Assembly (NCBI GenBank): GCA_000434735.1
Contig: FR881211.1
Span: 1-46,370 of the forward strand
Origin: Bacteroides sp. CAG:530
GTDB lineage: Bacteria > Bacteroidota > Bacteroidia > Bacteroidales > Bacteroidaceae
Direction: 5' to 3'
DNA: 46,370 nucleotides
A model generated the notes under the pieces. That model was given only the letters and a program-made list of their open reading frames with translations. It did no database searches and had not been told where the DNA came from. Below, piece by piece: positions 23,854 to 31,486 of the stretch (positions are counted from its first letter, which is position 1; each line of letters starts with the position of its first letter). The position numbers and the translations under genes were made by a program.

Positions 23854-26469
23854 ATGAAGAAACAGTTTTATTGGCTGTCGGTTTTAGGAGCTTCGTTTTG
23901 CCTTGGCGCTTGTGGAGGCTCAGAAGAGACGGCTGTTATAAAGGTGAATGCGGAGACCTTGATGCATGAGGTACGCGCTACTTCTGTACCGTTTGATGGG
24001 GCGACGGTAAAGATTAATCCTCCTCGTTTTATGTGGCCCGATAAGTTTCCACACTTGGGTCCCGTGCTTGATGGTGTGCCCGGAACAGTTGACGAGAAGC
24101 GTACTGCGCTTTATCGCATTCGCATTTCGCAAGATAAAGAGTTCAAGAAAGACGTTATTACCGGTGAGCAGCCGTGGTCTTTCTTCAATCCTTTTAAGCG
24201 GTTGGCTAATGGAACGTGGTACTGGCAACACGCTTATGTATCGCCCGAAGGAGTTGAAGAATGGTCGCCAGTGCGTAAGTTTACGGTAGACGACACTGCG
24301 TTAGACTTTAATCCGCCTTCGTTTAAGGATGTGTTGAGTCGTTATTCGTCGCAACACCCACGTGTTATGATGGATGCTGCCGATTGGGATGATATTATAA
24401 AACGCAATAAAACAAATCCCGAGGCACTGGCATTTGTAAAGAAGGCGACGACTTGTCTTTCGCATCCGCTAAAGCATTTGCAGGAAGAGGTAGACACTAC
24501 TAATGTGGTGAAACTGACAAACATTGTACAGCGTGAGTCGGCTCTTATACGCGAAAGTCGTAAGATAGTAGACCGTGAAGAAGCCAACATGAACGCACTG
24601 GTGCGTGCTTATCTGCTTACAAAGGATGATAAATACTATAAAGAAGGCATAAAGCGACTGACAGAGATTCTGTCTTGGCAGAAAAGCAAATACTTTGCCG
24701 GCGACTTTAACTTATCTACGCTTTTGTCGATGAGTACATCGGCTTACGATGGATATTACAACTTACTCACTCCGCAGGAAAAACAATTCTTGTTAGATAA
24801 TATTCAACACTTAGGCGATAAGTTCTATCATGAGTACGTAAATCACCTTGAGAACCGTATTGCTGATAATCACGTATGGCAGATGACATTCCGCATTCTT
24901 ACTATGGCGGCATTTGCTACTGTAGGCGAGATTCCTGAAGCTACTACGTGGGCAGATTATTGCTATAATGAGTGGGTGTCTCGTTTGCCAGGGTTGACTA
25001 ACGACGGAGCTTGGCATAATGGAGACTCTTATTTCCACGTAAACATCCGCACGCTGATAGAAGTGCCTGCATTCTTCTCGCGTATTTCAGGATTCAACTT
25101 CTTTGCCGATCCTTGGTATAATAACAATGCGTTGTATGTTATCTACCAGCAACCACCGTTCTCTATGTCGGGCGGCCACGGTAATTCGCACGAAAAGAAT
25201 TTGTCGCCCAATGGCGGACGTGTAGGTTATGCCGATGCATTGGCTCGCGAATGCAATAATCCCTGGGCAGCGGCATACGTGTACGAAATACTGAAAGAAG
25301 ACCCCGAAGCTTATTATAAATCGTTCGAGATAAAGCCTGCCGATTTAAGTTGGTATCGTTGTACCACAAAGAAAACTTTGCCCGAGTACACACGCCATTT
25401 ATCAGAATTACCCGAATGTAAGGTATTCAACGAAACGGGTACTGCCTTGATGAATACAGACATGGGCAATTATGCCGATAACGCACGCCTTTCATTCAGA
25501 AGTAGTGCTTATGGCTCTACATCGCACGCGTTAGCAAATCAGAATGCCTTTAATACCTTCTATGGCGGTAAGGCAATATTCTACAGCAGCGGACATCGCA
25601 CCGGCTTTACCGACGACCATTGCATGTATGCCTATCGTAATACTCGTGCGCACAACTCTATCTTAGTGAACGGAATGGGGCAGAAAATAGGAACCGAGGG
25701 ATACGGATGGATTCCGCGTTTCTATGAAGGCGAAGAACTGTCGTACGTAGTGGGCGATGCGTCGAATGCCTATGGAAAGGTAACCTCTCCGTTATGGCTG
25801 GAGCGTGGAAGTTTGTCGGGCACTAAGTTTACTCCCGAAAATGGATGGGATGAAAATAAACTCGACTGTTTCCGCCGACACATCGTGCAGTTGGGTCGTA
25901 CCGGATTGTTCGTAGTATACGATGAGTTGGTAGCCAAAGAACCCGTAAAATGGAGCTACTTGCTGCATACTATAGAGCAACCTATGGAAGTTACAACCGC
26001 TAATGACGGACTCCGCATTGCAGGAAAGAACAATTCCGACGGAGTTTCTGTGGCTAACCTTTTCAGTTCGCAAGAGATGACATACGCTCAGACCGATACC
26101 TTCTTCGTTGCGGCTATCAATTGGAAGAAGCGATTAGATAATGTATTGAGCAATCATTATCATTTTACAGCTACTACCACACTGTGTAAAACAGCATGCT
26201 TCTTAAATATACTCGATGTACATGGCGACAACCGTCAGGACTTGCCTGTAGTACGTCAAGGAAATAAGATAACCGTTGCCGGATGGACTATAGAGTGCAA
26301 CCTTGATACACCCGATACACCTTATTTATATATAGAGAACAAGCAGAGCGGAGCGTCTCTCAGATTTGATTATAAATTTGAAAAAGGAGCTACCATCATA
26401 GAAGATAAGGTGAAAGATAAAACCATCAGAAAGCGTTTGGTTGATTATTTGCCCGAATTCGATATTTAA
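23854..26469 (+). CDS. Heparinase II/III-superfamily polysaccharide lyase, lipoprotein
   Basis: I start this 871-residue protein at MKKQFYWLSVLGASFCLGAC (ATG 23854); the frame is open back to 23785, but that part lies in the upstream hairpin. The lipobox LGAC gives lipidated C20, followed by GGSEE, acidic residues fitting surface display. An N-terminal DUF4962-like region leads into the alpha/alpha toroid with ADNHVW (N339, H340) and DGAWHNGDSYFH. The heparinase II/III beta-domain follows with SHALANQNAF (H558) and the RAHNSILVNG motif (H600, N601), equivalents of the active-site and metal-site residues of this superfamily. Eliminative cleavage of a uronic-acid-containing polysaccharide is expected, but the exact PL family and substrate are not determined here. 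Confidence 0.85.
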   Translation: MKKQFYWLSVLGASFCLGACGGSEETAVIKVNAETLMHEVRATSVPFDGATVKINPPRFMWPDKFPHLGPVLDGVPGTVDEKRTALYRIRISQDKEFKKDVITGEQPWSFFNPFKRLANGTWYWQHAYVSPEGVEEWSPVRKFTVDDTALDFNPPSFKDVLSRYSSQHPRVMMDAADWDDIIKRNKTNPEALAFVKKATTCLSHPLKHLQEEVDTTNVVKLTNIVQRESALIRESRKIVDREEANMNALVRAYLLTKDDKYYKEGIKRLTEILSWQKSKYFAGDFNLSTLLSMSTSAYDGYYNLLTPQEKQFLLDNIQHLGDKFYHEYVNHLENRIADNHVWQMTFRILTMAAFATVGEIPEATTWADYCYNEWVSRLPGLTNDGAWHNGDSYFHVNIRTLIEVPAFFSRISGFNFFADPWYNNNALYVIYQQPPFSMSGGHGNSHEKNLSPNGGRVGYADALARECNNPWAAAYVYEILKEDPEAYYKSFEIKPADLSWYRCTTKKTLPEYTRHLSELPECKVFNETGTALMNTDMGNYADNARLSFRSSAYGSTSHALANQNAFNTFYGGKAIFYSSGHRTGFTDDHCMYAYRNTRAHNSILVNGMGQKIGTEGYGWIPRFYEGEELSYVVGDASNAYGKVTSPLWLERGSLSGTKFTPENGWDENKLDCFRRHIVQLGRTGLFVVYDELVAKEPVKWSYLLHTIEQPMEVTTANDGLRIAGKNNSDGVSVANLFSSQEMTYAQTDTFFVAAINWKKRLDNVLSNHYHFTATTTLCKTACFLNILDVHGDNRQDLPVVRQGNKITVAGWTIECNLDTPDTPYLYIENKQSGASLRFDYKFEKGATIIEDKVKDKTIRKRLVDYLPEFDI

Positions 26470-26474
26470 TAGCG

Positions 26475-26513
26475 AAGCGGCATGGAATACGATATTCCGT
26501 GCCGCTTTTGCCT
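26475..26513 (+). terminator. Terminator at the end of the susCD-lyase operon
   Basis: A 15-bp stem (AAGCGGCATGGAATA 26475-26489 with 26493-26507, one wobble, CGA loop) is followed by TTTGCCTGTTTTA, immediately after the lyase stop. Confidence 0.75.
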
Positions 26514-26552
26514 GTTTTATTGTGAGATAGTGTGCTTTTGCATTCTTTTATG

Positions 26553-26560
26553 TATTTTTG
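26553..26560 (+). promoter_or_regulatory. -7 element for the DUF5020-permease pair
   Basis: TATTTTTG followed by CACC matches the extended Bacteroidetes -7 box. The -33 region is not consensus. The leader to the ATG would be about 28 bases. Confidence 0.5.
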
Positions 26561-26594
26561 CACCAAAAAGAAAATTAATTAATTTATAAAATAT

Positions 26595-27332
26595 ATGAAA
26601 CATTTATTTGCCGTACTCTTTGCGCTGCTGATAGGCGGATTTGCAAAGGCCCAAACCAATGCTCAGTTGTTCTACGATTTCGGATCGGACCGTAAGTTTG
26701 TTACTTTGACTTTAGAGATGTTCAAAGCCGACAAGTGGGGTAACACTTATTTCTTCGTCGACCATGACTTTAATTACGATGAACCCTCAACAGACAGTCA
26801 CGTCCTTGCTCCCGGCGGTAGCTATTTGGAAATAGCTCGTTGCCTTAACTTCTGGCAAGAATCAGCTATCAAAGCATTCAGCCTGCAGGTAGAATATAAT
26901 GGCGGTGTTACTAAAAATTATCCTATCAACACTGCTTGGTTGTTTGGTGTTGACTACTTTATGCACGATAAGTCGTTCAATAATACATTAAACCTGAAAG
27001 CTCTGTATAAAACTATCCGTAAGAAAGGCAGTACAGTGCCTATGCAGCTTACAGCCGTATGGACTTGCAAGGATCTCTTCGGACTGAAAGGCTTGACATT
27101 CGACGGCTTCGCCGATTTCTGGTGGGAAACTCACAACTGTATTAAAGAAGACGGATCATGGACCGAAAAGCATAATATCTTCATTACCGAACCTCAGTTG
27201 TGGTATAATGTAGGTAAACACTTAGGATGCGAAAACCTGAATATCGGAACCGAAATAGAATTGAGCAATAACTTCGGCTCAACCAACGGATTCAAGTGCC
27301 GTCCTTGCCTTGGCGCTAAATGGATATTCTAA
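26595..27332 (+). CDS. DUF5020 outer membrane protein, Tsx-like
   Basis: A 245-residue protein with signal peptide (cleaved after MKHLFAVLFALLIGGFAKA). The mature part consists of alternating, aromatic-rich strands such as VTLTLEMFKADKWGNTYFFVDHDFNYD, GFADFWWE and LWYNVGKH, and ends in an aromatic residue (GAKWIF). This is typical of a small outer membrane beta-barrel; the family is DUF5020, related to the nucleoside channel Tsx. The purine permease gene begins 41 bases downstream in the same direction, which supports a role in letting nucleosides or nucleobases across the outer membrane (inference from context and fold). Confidence 0.8.
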   Translation: MKHLFAVLFALLIGGFAKAQTNAQLFYDFGSDRKFVTLTLEMFKADKWGNTYFFVDHDFNYDEPSTDSHVLAPGGSYLEIARCLNFWQESAIKAFSLQVEYNGGVTKNYPINTAWLFGVDYFMHDKSFNNTLNLKALYKTIRKKGSTVPMQLTAVWTCKDLFGLKGLTFDGFADFWWETHNCIKEDGSWTEKHNIFITEPQLWYNVGKHLGCENLNIGTEIELSNNFGSTNGFKCRPCLGAKWIF

Positions 27333-27373
27333 AGATTAGTATGTAATATCTAAACAATTAAATAAAATATTGT

Positions 27374-28672
27374 ATGCTGAAAAAACTATTTGATTTCGAT
27401 CCTGCGAAGCATAGCCTCAAGACCGAAATAGCGGCAGGTATCACTACTTTCCTTACGATGGCTTATATATTGGCTGTCAATCCGGAAATATTCTCTAACC
27501 TGGCAGCGCAAGGAATGGATACACATGCCGTATTTACCGCTACTACATTGGCGGCAATCGTAGGTACGGTTATTATGGCCGTTTATGCCAAGAAACCTTT
27601 CGGGCTTGCTCCCGGTATGGGATTGAACGCCTTTTTCGTGTTCACCATCTGTCTTACTATGGGTTATCCGTGGCAAATGGCGCTTACTGCAGTCTTTATA
27701 GAAGGTATCATCTTTATTCTTCTTACCGTAACTAAGATTCGTACATTGATAGTAGACGCTATCCCTGCCGACTTGAAGCGTGCGATAGGTGCCGGTATCG
27801 GACTCTTCATCGCTTTTATAGGATTGAAGAACGCCGGTATTATTGTGAATAACGAAGCTACTTTAGTCAGCTTGGGTAAGATAACAGAAGGCAGCGCATT
27901 GCTTGGAATGATAGGTATTTTGATTTCAGGATTCTTCGTAGTAAGAAAAGTGCCCGGAAGTTTGTTGCTTGGTATCTTGATAACTGCGGTAATTGGTATC
28001 CCTATGGGAATTACCCACTTTAACGGTTTGGTAGATACGCCCCCTTCTATTGCTCCTATCTTCTGTCAGTTCGATTTCTCGAATGTTCTTTCGCTCGATA
28101 TGGTGGTTATAGTATTTACATTCCTCTTTATTGATATGTTCGACACAATGGGAACTTTGGTAGGAGTATGTACTAAAGCCGGCATGATGCGTCCGGATGG
28201 AAAAATCCACGGACTGAACAAGGCGTTTATGGCAGATGCCATAGCTACTGTAGCAGGAGCCTGCTTCGGTACAAGTACTACAACTACTTACGTTGAAAGT
28301 GCTTCGGGTGTAGCGCAAGGCGGACGTACAGGTCTTACAGCTTTCACAACCGCTGTTTGTTTCTTTATAGCATTGTTCTTCGCCCCATTGTTCTTGTCAA
28401 TACCTTCGGCTGCTACAGCTCCGGTATTGGTGATAGTGGGATTGTTCATGCTGTCGCCTATAAAAGACATTAAGCTTGAAGATTATTCAGAATCAATACC
28501 TGCATTTATCACTATCATTGTTATGCCGTTGGCTTATAGCATTTCCGACGGTATTCTTTGCGGTATGATTTGCTATGTAGCTTTGAATGCGCTTTGCGGC
28601 AACTTTAAGAAGATAAACATCACCATGTGGATTCTTGCCGTATTGTTTGTGCTGAAGTATATTTTCATCTAA
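27374..28672 (+). CDS. NCS2-family adenine/guanine/hypoxanthine permease
   Basis: A 432-residue polytopic inner membrane protein of the AzgA/PbuG-like branch of the NCS2 (nucleobase:cation symporter 2) family. The signature GLAPGMGLNAFFVFT is at about 77-91, FDTMGTLVGVCTKAGM in the middle, and FGTSTTTTYVESASGVAQGGRTGLTA provides the conserved second half; about 12-14 hydrophobic segments are spread along the chain. It would import purine bases, probably by proton symport. It follows the DUF5020 Tsx-like gene and ends in a strong terminator. Together with punA at 6.7-7.5 kb the window contains uptake and phosphorolysis steps of purine salvage, although the genes are far apart. Confidence 0.92.
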   Translation: MLKKLFDFDPAKHSLKTEIAAGITTFLTMAYILAVNPEIFSNLAAQGMDTHAVFTATTLAAIVGTVIMAVYAKKPFGLAPGMGLNAFFVFTICLTMGYPWQMALTAVFIEGIIFILLTVTKIRTLIVDAIPADLKRAIGAGIGLFIAFIGLKNAGIIVNNEATLVSLGKITEGSALLGMIGILISGFFVVRKVPGSLLLGILITAVIGIPMGITHFNGLVDTPPSIAPIFCQFDFSNVLSLDMVVIVFTFLFIDMFDTMGTLVGVCTKAGMMRPDGKIHGLNKAFMADAIATVAGACFGTSTTTTYVESASGVAQGGRTGLTAFTTAVCFFIALFFAPLFLSIPSAATAPVLVIVGLFMLSPIKDIKLEDYSESIPAFITIIVMPLAYSISDGILCGMICYVALNALCGNFKKINITMWILAVLFVLKYIFI

Positions 28673-28694
28673 GAAAATACATATATTAAATTAT

Positions 28695-28750
28695 AAGAGC
28701 GTGATGCCGGCGGTATGGTTATACCAACCGTAGGCATCACGCTCTTTTTT
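28695..28750 (+). terminator. Terminator after the purine permease gene
   Basis: A perfect 14-bp stem (AAGAGCGTGATGCC 28695-28708 with 28733-28746) with a further small internal stem (GGTATGGTTATACC) ends in six Ts. Confidence 0.9.
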
Positions 28751-28782
28751 GTTTTAAACAAAATTTGTAAATCTTCCGATGA

Positions 28783-28851
28783 ACAGCCCCCTAATCACAG
28801 TTCTTGCCAATCATCAGTGTCTGTGAGGGCTGTCATTAAACTCTTTAATGA
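28783..28851. repeat. Two adjoining hairpins upstream of the tandem palindrome array
   Basis: ACAGCCC (28783-28789) pairs with GGGCTGT (28827-28833), and TCACAG (28795-28800) with CTGTGA (28821-28826), forming one bulged stem. Directly after it TCATTAAA (28833-28840) pairs with TTTAATGA (28844-28851) around a CTC loop. They lie between two convergent genes and have no coding explanation. Confidence 0.6.
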
Positions 28852-28956
28852 AGTTGTCTTACTTCGACCGAAGTAAGCGTTCATATCGGTCGATATGAAC
28901 GTTCACATCGGTCGATGTGAGCATGCGTATCGTTCGAAGTAAGACGACTTGTTTTT
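28851..28956. repeat. Array of four contiguous 22-base palindromic units within a 16-bp outer stem
   Basis: Units at 28857-28878, 28879-28900, 28901-28922 and 28923-28944 each have TCGNNCGA at their centre. Units 1-3 are near-perfect palindromes whose arms differ between units but remain self-complementary (for example TCATA/TATGA against TCACA/TGTGA). AAGTTGTCTTACTTCG (28851-28866) also pairs with 28935-28950 (15 of 16), closing the array in one large stem, with GTTTTTC after it. The structure lies between the permease gene and a convergent hypothetical gene. Confidence 0.8.
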
Positions 28957-28988
28957 CTGTGAATGTTATAGACTATTATCGGCAAACA

Positions 28989-29411
28989 TTATTTTGCGGC
29001 TTTAGTTGCTGTAAACTCGTAACTGCCGTTTACTTTGTTCACGCTTACCATTTCACTTTCTGCCGAAAGATTGAACGGAGTAACCTCATCCGTGCGGTTG
29101 TTTACGATGAGAAGGGCATTTTCGTCGCCGAATTTGTTGACTTGAAGCAACGTGGGTTCGTTGGCAAGCGTACGTTTCAGTAATAAACTGTCGTTAATGT
29201 AAACTGCCACATCTTCACCACTCATGCTGCTTTCCAGACAAATGGTGTAAATCTCTGCCGATGCTACAGGAGTTCCTTCTTCGGGTCCCTGTTTCTTTTG
29301 ATATCGAAAACCTAAATATAAGAATAGACACACAATGAAAAAAACTCCGAAGGCAAGAATACCATTGCCTATCATGAACTGCTTGTTGCTGTTTATACTT
29401 TTTCTGCTCAT
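28989..29411 (-). CDS. Small membrane-anchored protein of unknown function
   Basis: A 140-residue protein not recognised as a named family. One membrane segment (about residues 14-36, IGNGILAFGVFFIVCLFLYLGF) follows a short basic N-terminus, so the rest (about 100 residues) should face the periplasm. That part is predicted to be beta-rich: AEIYTICLESS, DVAVYINDSLLL, ENALLIVNNRTDEVTPFNLS. The GEDVAVYINDSLLLKRTL stretch looks like a small beta-sandwich element. It is transcribed alone on the minus strand, with a TATATTTG promoter element just upstream, and its 3' end faces the palindrome array at 28851-28956. Confidence 0.65.
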   Translation of the reverse strand: MSRKSINSNKQFMIGNGILAFGVFFIVCLFLYLGFRYQKKQGPEEGTPVASAEIYTICLESSMSGEDVAVYINDSLLLKRTLANEPTLLQVNKFGDENALLIVNNRTDEVTPFNLSAESEMVSVNKVNGSYEFTATKAAK

Positions 29412-29433
29412 ACTTTTGGGTTTTATTATGTTG

Positions 29434-29466
29434 CAAATATAGTGTAAATAGGGTTTGCGGCATCAA
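29434..29466 (-). promoter_or_regulatory. Promoter for the 28989-29411 gene
   Basis: On the minus strand TATATTTG (29434-29441) is preceded after 22 bases by TTG (29464-29466). The -7 element is perfect; the spacing is slightly long. The leader would be about 16 bases. Confidence 0.5.
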
Positions 29467-29567
29467 ACTTGTTTCGGAAAGTTACGATGATGCAACTGTC
29501 TGTTTTATATTAGCTAAGGTTAGCACTATTGATAAATCTTCCTAAATATGAAATAATTATTCTAATA

Positions 29568-29599
29568 TTTTGTATGGCAATATATATTTTGTATCTTTG
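29568..29599 (+). promoter_or_regulatory. Promoter of rimP-nusA-infB
   Basis: TTTTG (29568-29572), a 19-base spacer and TATCTTTG (29592-29599) followed by CACC match the Bacteroidetes consensus well. The transcript would start near 29606, giving a leader of about 70 bases. Confidence 0.75.
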
Positions 29600-29624
29600 C
29601 ACCAGTGATGGATGAAAAGGTGGA

Positions 29625-29648
29625 GGGGCGATTGAAGCTCCTTTTTTT
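29625..29648 (+). terminator. Attenuator-like hairpin in the rimP-nusA-infB leader
   Basis: GGGGC (29625-29629) pairs with GCTCC (29637-29641) around a 7-base loop and is followed at once by seven Ts. It sits between the promoter and rimP, so it can only act as an attenuator. The stem is short, so termination would be partial or factor-dependent. Confidence 0.5.
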
Positions 29649-29678
29649 GTTCTTATATCTTATATTTATTAATAATAC

Positions 29679-30146
29679 ATGATTGATAAAAACAAAGTAT
29701 CCCGGATTGTAGAAGAGTGGCTTGAAGGAAAAGATTATTTCTTGGTAGATGTCACTATTAGTCCGGACGACAAGATTGTTGTCGAAATCGACCATGCCGA
29801 AGGGGTATGGATAGATGATTGTGTGGAGTTGAGTCGGTTTATCGAGTCGAAACTGAACCGTGATGAGGAAGATTATGAATTGGAGGTCGGTTCGGCCGGT
29901 ATAGGACAACCTTTTAAAGTGTTCCAGCAATATACCATCCATGTAGGAAAAGATGTGGAAGTGATGGATAAAGCGGGCAAGAAATGGACTGGAGTGTTGA
30001 GCGAAGCCAACGCAGACAATTTTACGGTTATCGTTACCGTGAAAGTAAAACCCGAAGGCGCAAAGCGTCCTAAGCTGGTAGAACAAGCTGTCACATTTAC
30101 GTATGACGAAATAAAATACACCAAATACTTAATTAGCTTTAAATAA
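29679..30146 (+). CDS. rimP: Ribosome maturation factor RimP
   Basis: A 155-residue RimP, which helps assemble the 30S subunit. Seen: the N-terminal alpha/beta domain (WLEGKDYFLVDVTISPDDKIVVEIDHAEGVWIDDC), the conserved DDCVELSRFIESKL helix and ELEVGSAGIGQPF (the usual EVSSPG motif appears as EVGSAG), followed by the SH3-like C-terminal domain (about 85-155). Length is normal. The nusA start follows 2 bases after the stop. It is the first gene of the classical rimP-nusA-infB operon, with its own promoter and a leader hairpin. Confidence 0.92.
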   Translation: MIDKNKVSRIVEEWLEGKDYFLVDVTISPDDKIVVEIDHAEGVWIDDCVELSRFIESKLNRDEEDYELEVGSAGIGQPFKVFQQYTIHVGKDVEVMDKAGKKWTGVLSEANADNFTVIVTVKVKPEGAKRPKLVEQAVTFTYDEIKYTKYLISFK

Positions 30147-30148
30147 TT

Positions 30149-31414
30149 ATGGCGAAGAAAGAAGCAACTGTCAGCATGATTGACACGTTTTCTGAATTTA
30201 AAGAATTGAAGAATATCGACCGCACCACTATGGTGAGCGTATTGGAAGAATCTTTCCGCAGTGTGATTGCCAAGATGTTCGGTACAGATGAAAATTACGA
30301 TGTAATTGTAAACCCTGACAAGGGCGATTTCGAAATCTGGCGTAATCGCGAGGTGGTAGCCGATGATGAGCTGACAAATCCTAACATGCAGATATCACTG
30401 TCTGAAGCTCGTAAGATAGACGCTTCGTACGAAGTGGGTGAGGAAGTGACAGACGAGGTGATTTTTGAAAAGTTCGGTCGCCGCGCTATTCTGAATCTTC
30501 GTCAGACTTTGGCTTCTAAGATTTTGGAGTTGGAAAAAGACAGCTTGTATAATAAATACATTGATAAGGTAGGTAATATTATTGCTGCCGAGGTTTATCA
30601 GATTTGGAAGAAAGAAATCTTGTTGCTCGACGATGAAGGCAATGAATTGTTGCTTCCGAAAACAGAACAGATTCCAAGCGATTTCTATCGTAAAGGCGAA
30701 ACTGTTCGTGCGGTAGTAGCTCGTGTAGACAATAAGAATAACAACCCGAAGATTATTTTGAGCCGTACTTCTCCTATGTTCTTGCAGCGTTTGTTTGAAC
30801 AGGAAGTTCCTGAAATTAACGACGGTCTTATCACAATCAAGAAGATTGCCCGTATTCCGGGTGAACGTGCTAAGATAGCAGTTGAGTCTTACGATGAGCG
30901 TATCGATCCGGTTGGAGCTTGCGTAGGTGTGAAAGGTTCTCGCATCCATGGTATCGTACGCGAATTGCGTAACGAGAATATCGACGTTATCAACTACACT
31001 TCAAACATACAGCTGTTTATCCAGCGTGCGTTGAGTCCTGCAAAGGTATCGTCTATCGTAATGCACGAAGAAGAAAAGAAGGCAGAGGTTTATCTGAAAC
31101 CGGAAGAAGTTTCTTTGGCTATCGGTAAGGGTGGTATGAACATTAAGTTGGCTAGTATGCTTACTGAATATACTATCGATGTATATCGTGAGCTGGACGA
31201 AAGCACTACTGATGAAGACATCTATCTGGATGAATTTAAGGATGAAATTGACGAATGGGTTATCAATGCGATAAAGAGTATCGGTATAGAAACCGCTAAA
31301 GGCGTATTGAATGCTCCTCGTGAAATGTTGATTGAAAAGGCGGATTTGGAAGAAAACACAGTGGATGATGTGTTGAAGATTTTGAGAGCAGAGTTCGAAG
31401 ATAGCAACAGCTAA
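30149..31414 (+). CDS. nusA: Transcription termination/antitermination factor NusA
   Basis: A 421-residue NusA. Domain order: RNA polymerase-binding N-terminal domain (about 1-130), S1 domain (about 135-205, GETVRAVVARVDNKNNNPKIILSRT), KH1 (with DPVGACVGVKGSRIHGIVRELRNE) and KH2 (VSLAIGKGGMNIKLASMLT). There is a short C-terminal helical tail and no acidic repeats, as in Bacteroidetes. It binds elongating RNA polymerase and modulates pausing and termination. It lies between rimP (2-base gap) and infB (72-base gap with a small hairpin); the attenuator-like leader of the operon could be its own target. Confidence 0.95.
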   Translation: MAKKEATVSMIDTFSEFKELKNIDRTTMVSVLEESFRSVIAKMFGTDENYDVIVNPDKGDFEIWRNREVVADDELTNPNMQISLSEARKIDASYEVGEEVTDEVIFEKFGRRAILNLRQTLASKILELEKDSLYNKYIDKVGNIIAAEVYQIWKKEILLLDDEGNELLLPKTEQIPSDFYRKGETVRAVVARVDNKNNNPKIILSRTSPMFLQRLFEQEVPEINDGLITIKKIARIPGERAKIAVESYDERIDPVGACVGVKGSRIHGIVRELRNENIDVINYTSNIQLFIQRALSPAKVSSIVMHEEEKKAEVYLKPEEVSLAIGKGGMNIKLASMLTEYTIDVYRELDESTTDEDIYLDEFKDEIDEWVINAIKSIGIETAKGVLNAPREMLIEKADLEENTVDDVLKILRAEFEDSNS

Positions 31415-31418
31415 ATCC

Positions 31419-31434
31419 CGGGCTCGAAAGAGCC
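31419..31434 (+). other. Small hairpin between nusA and infB
   Basis: GGCTC, GAAA loop, GAGCC (31421-31434). There is no T tract, so it is more likely a processing or stability element than a terminator. Confidence 0.4.
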
Positions 31435-31486
31435 AACAACCCGTGACTGAATATCTTTTCGAACTCTATTAAAAACTTAAAAATTT

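Noticed and set aside
26510..26594. Purine riboswitch before the Tsx-like/permease genes
   Set aside because: No three-way junction or conserved loop sequences visible; the short leader contains only a promoter.
28857..28944. CRISPR array
   Set aside because: The units abut without unique spacers, their arms differ between units, and no cas genes are present.
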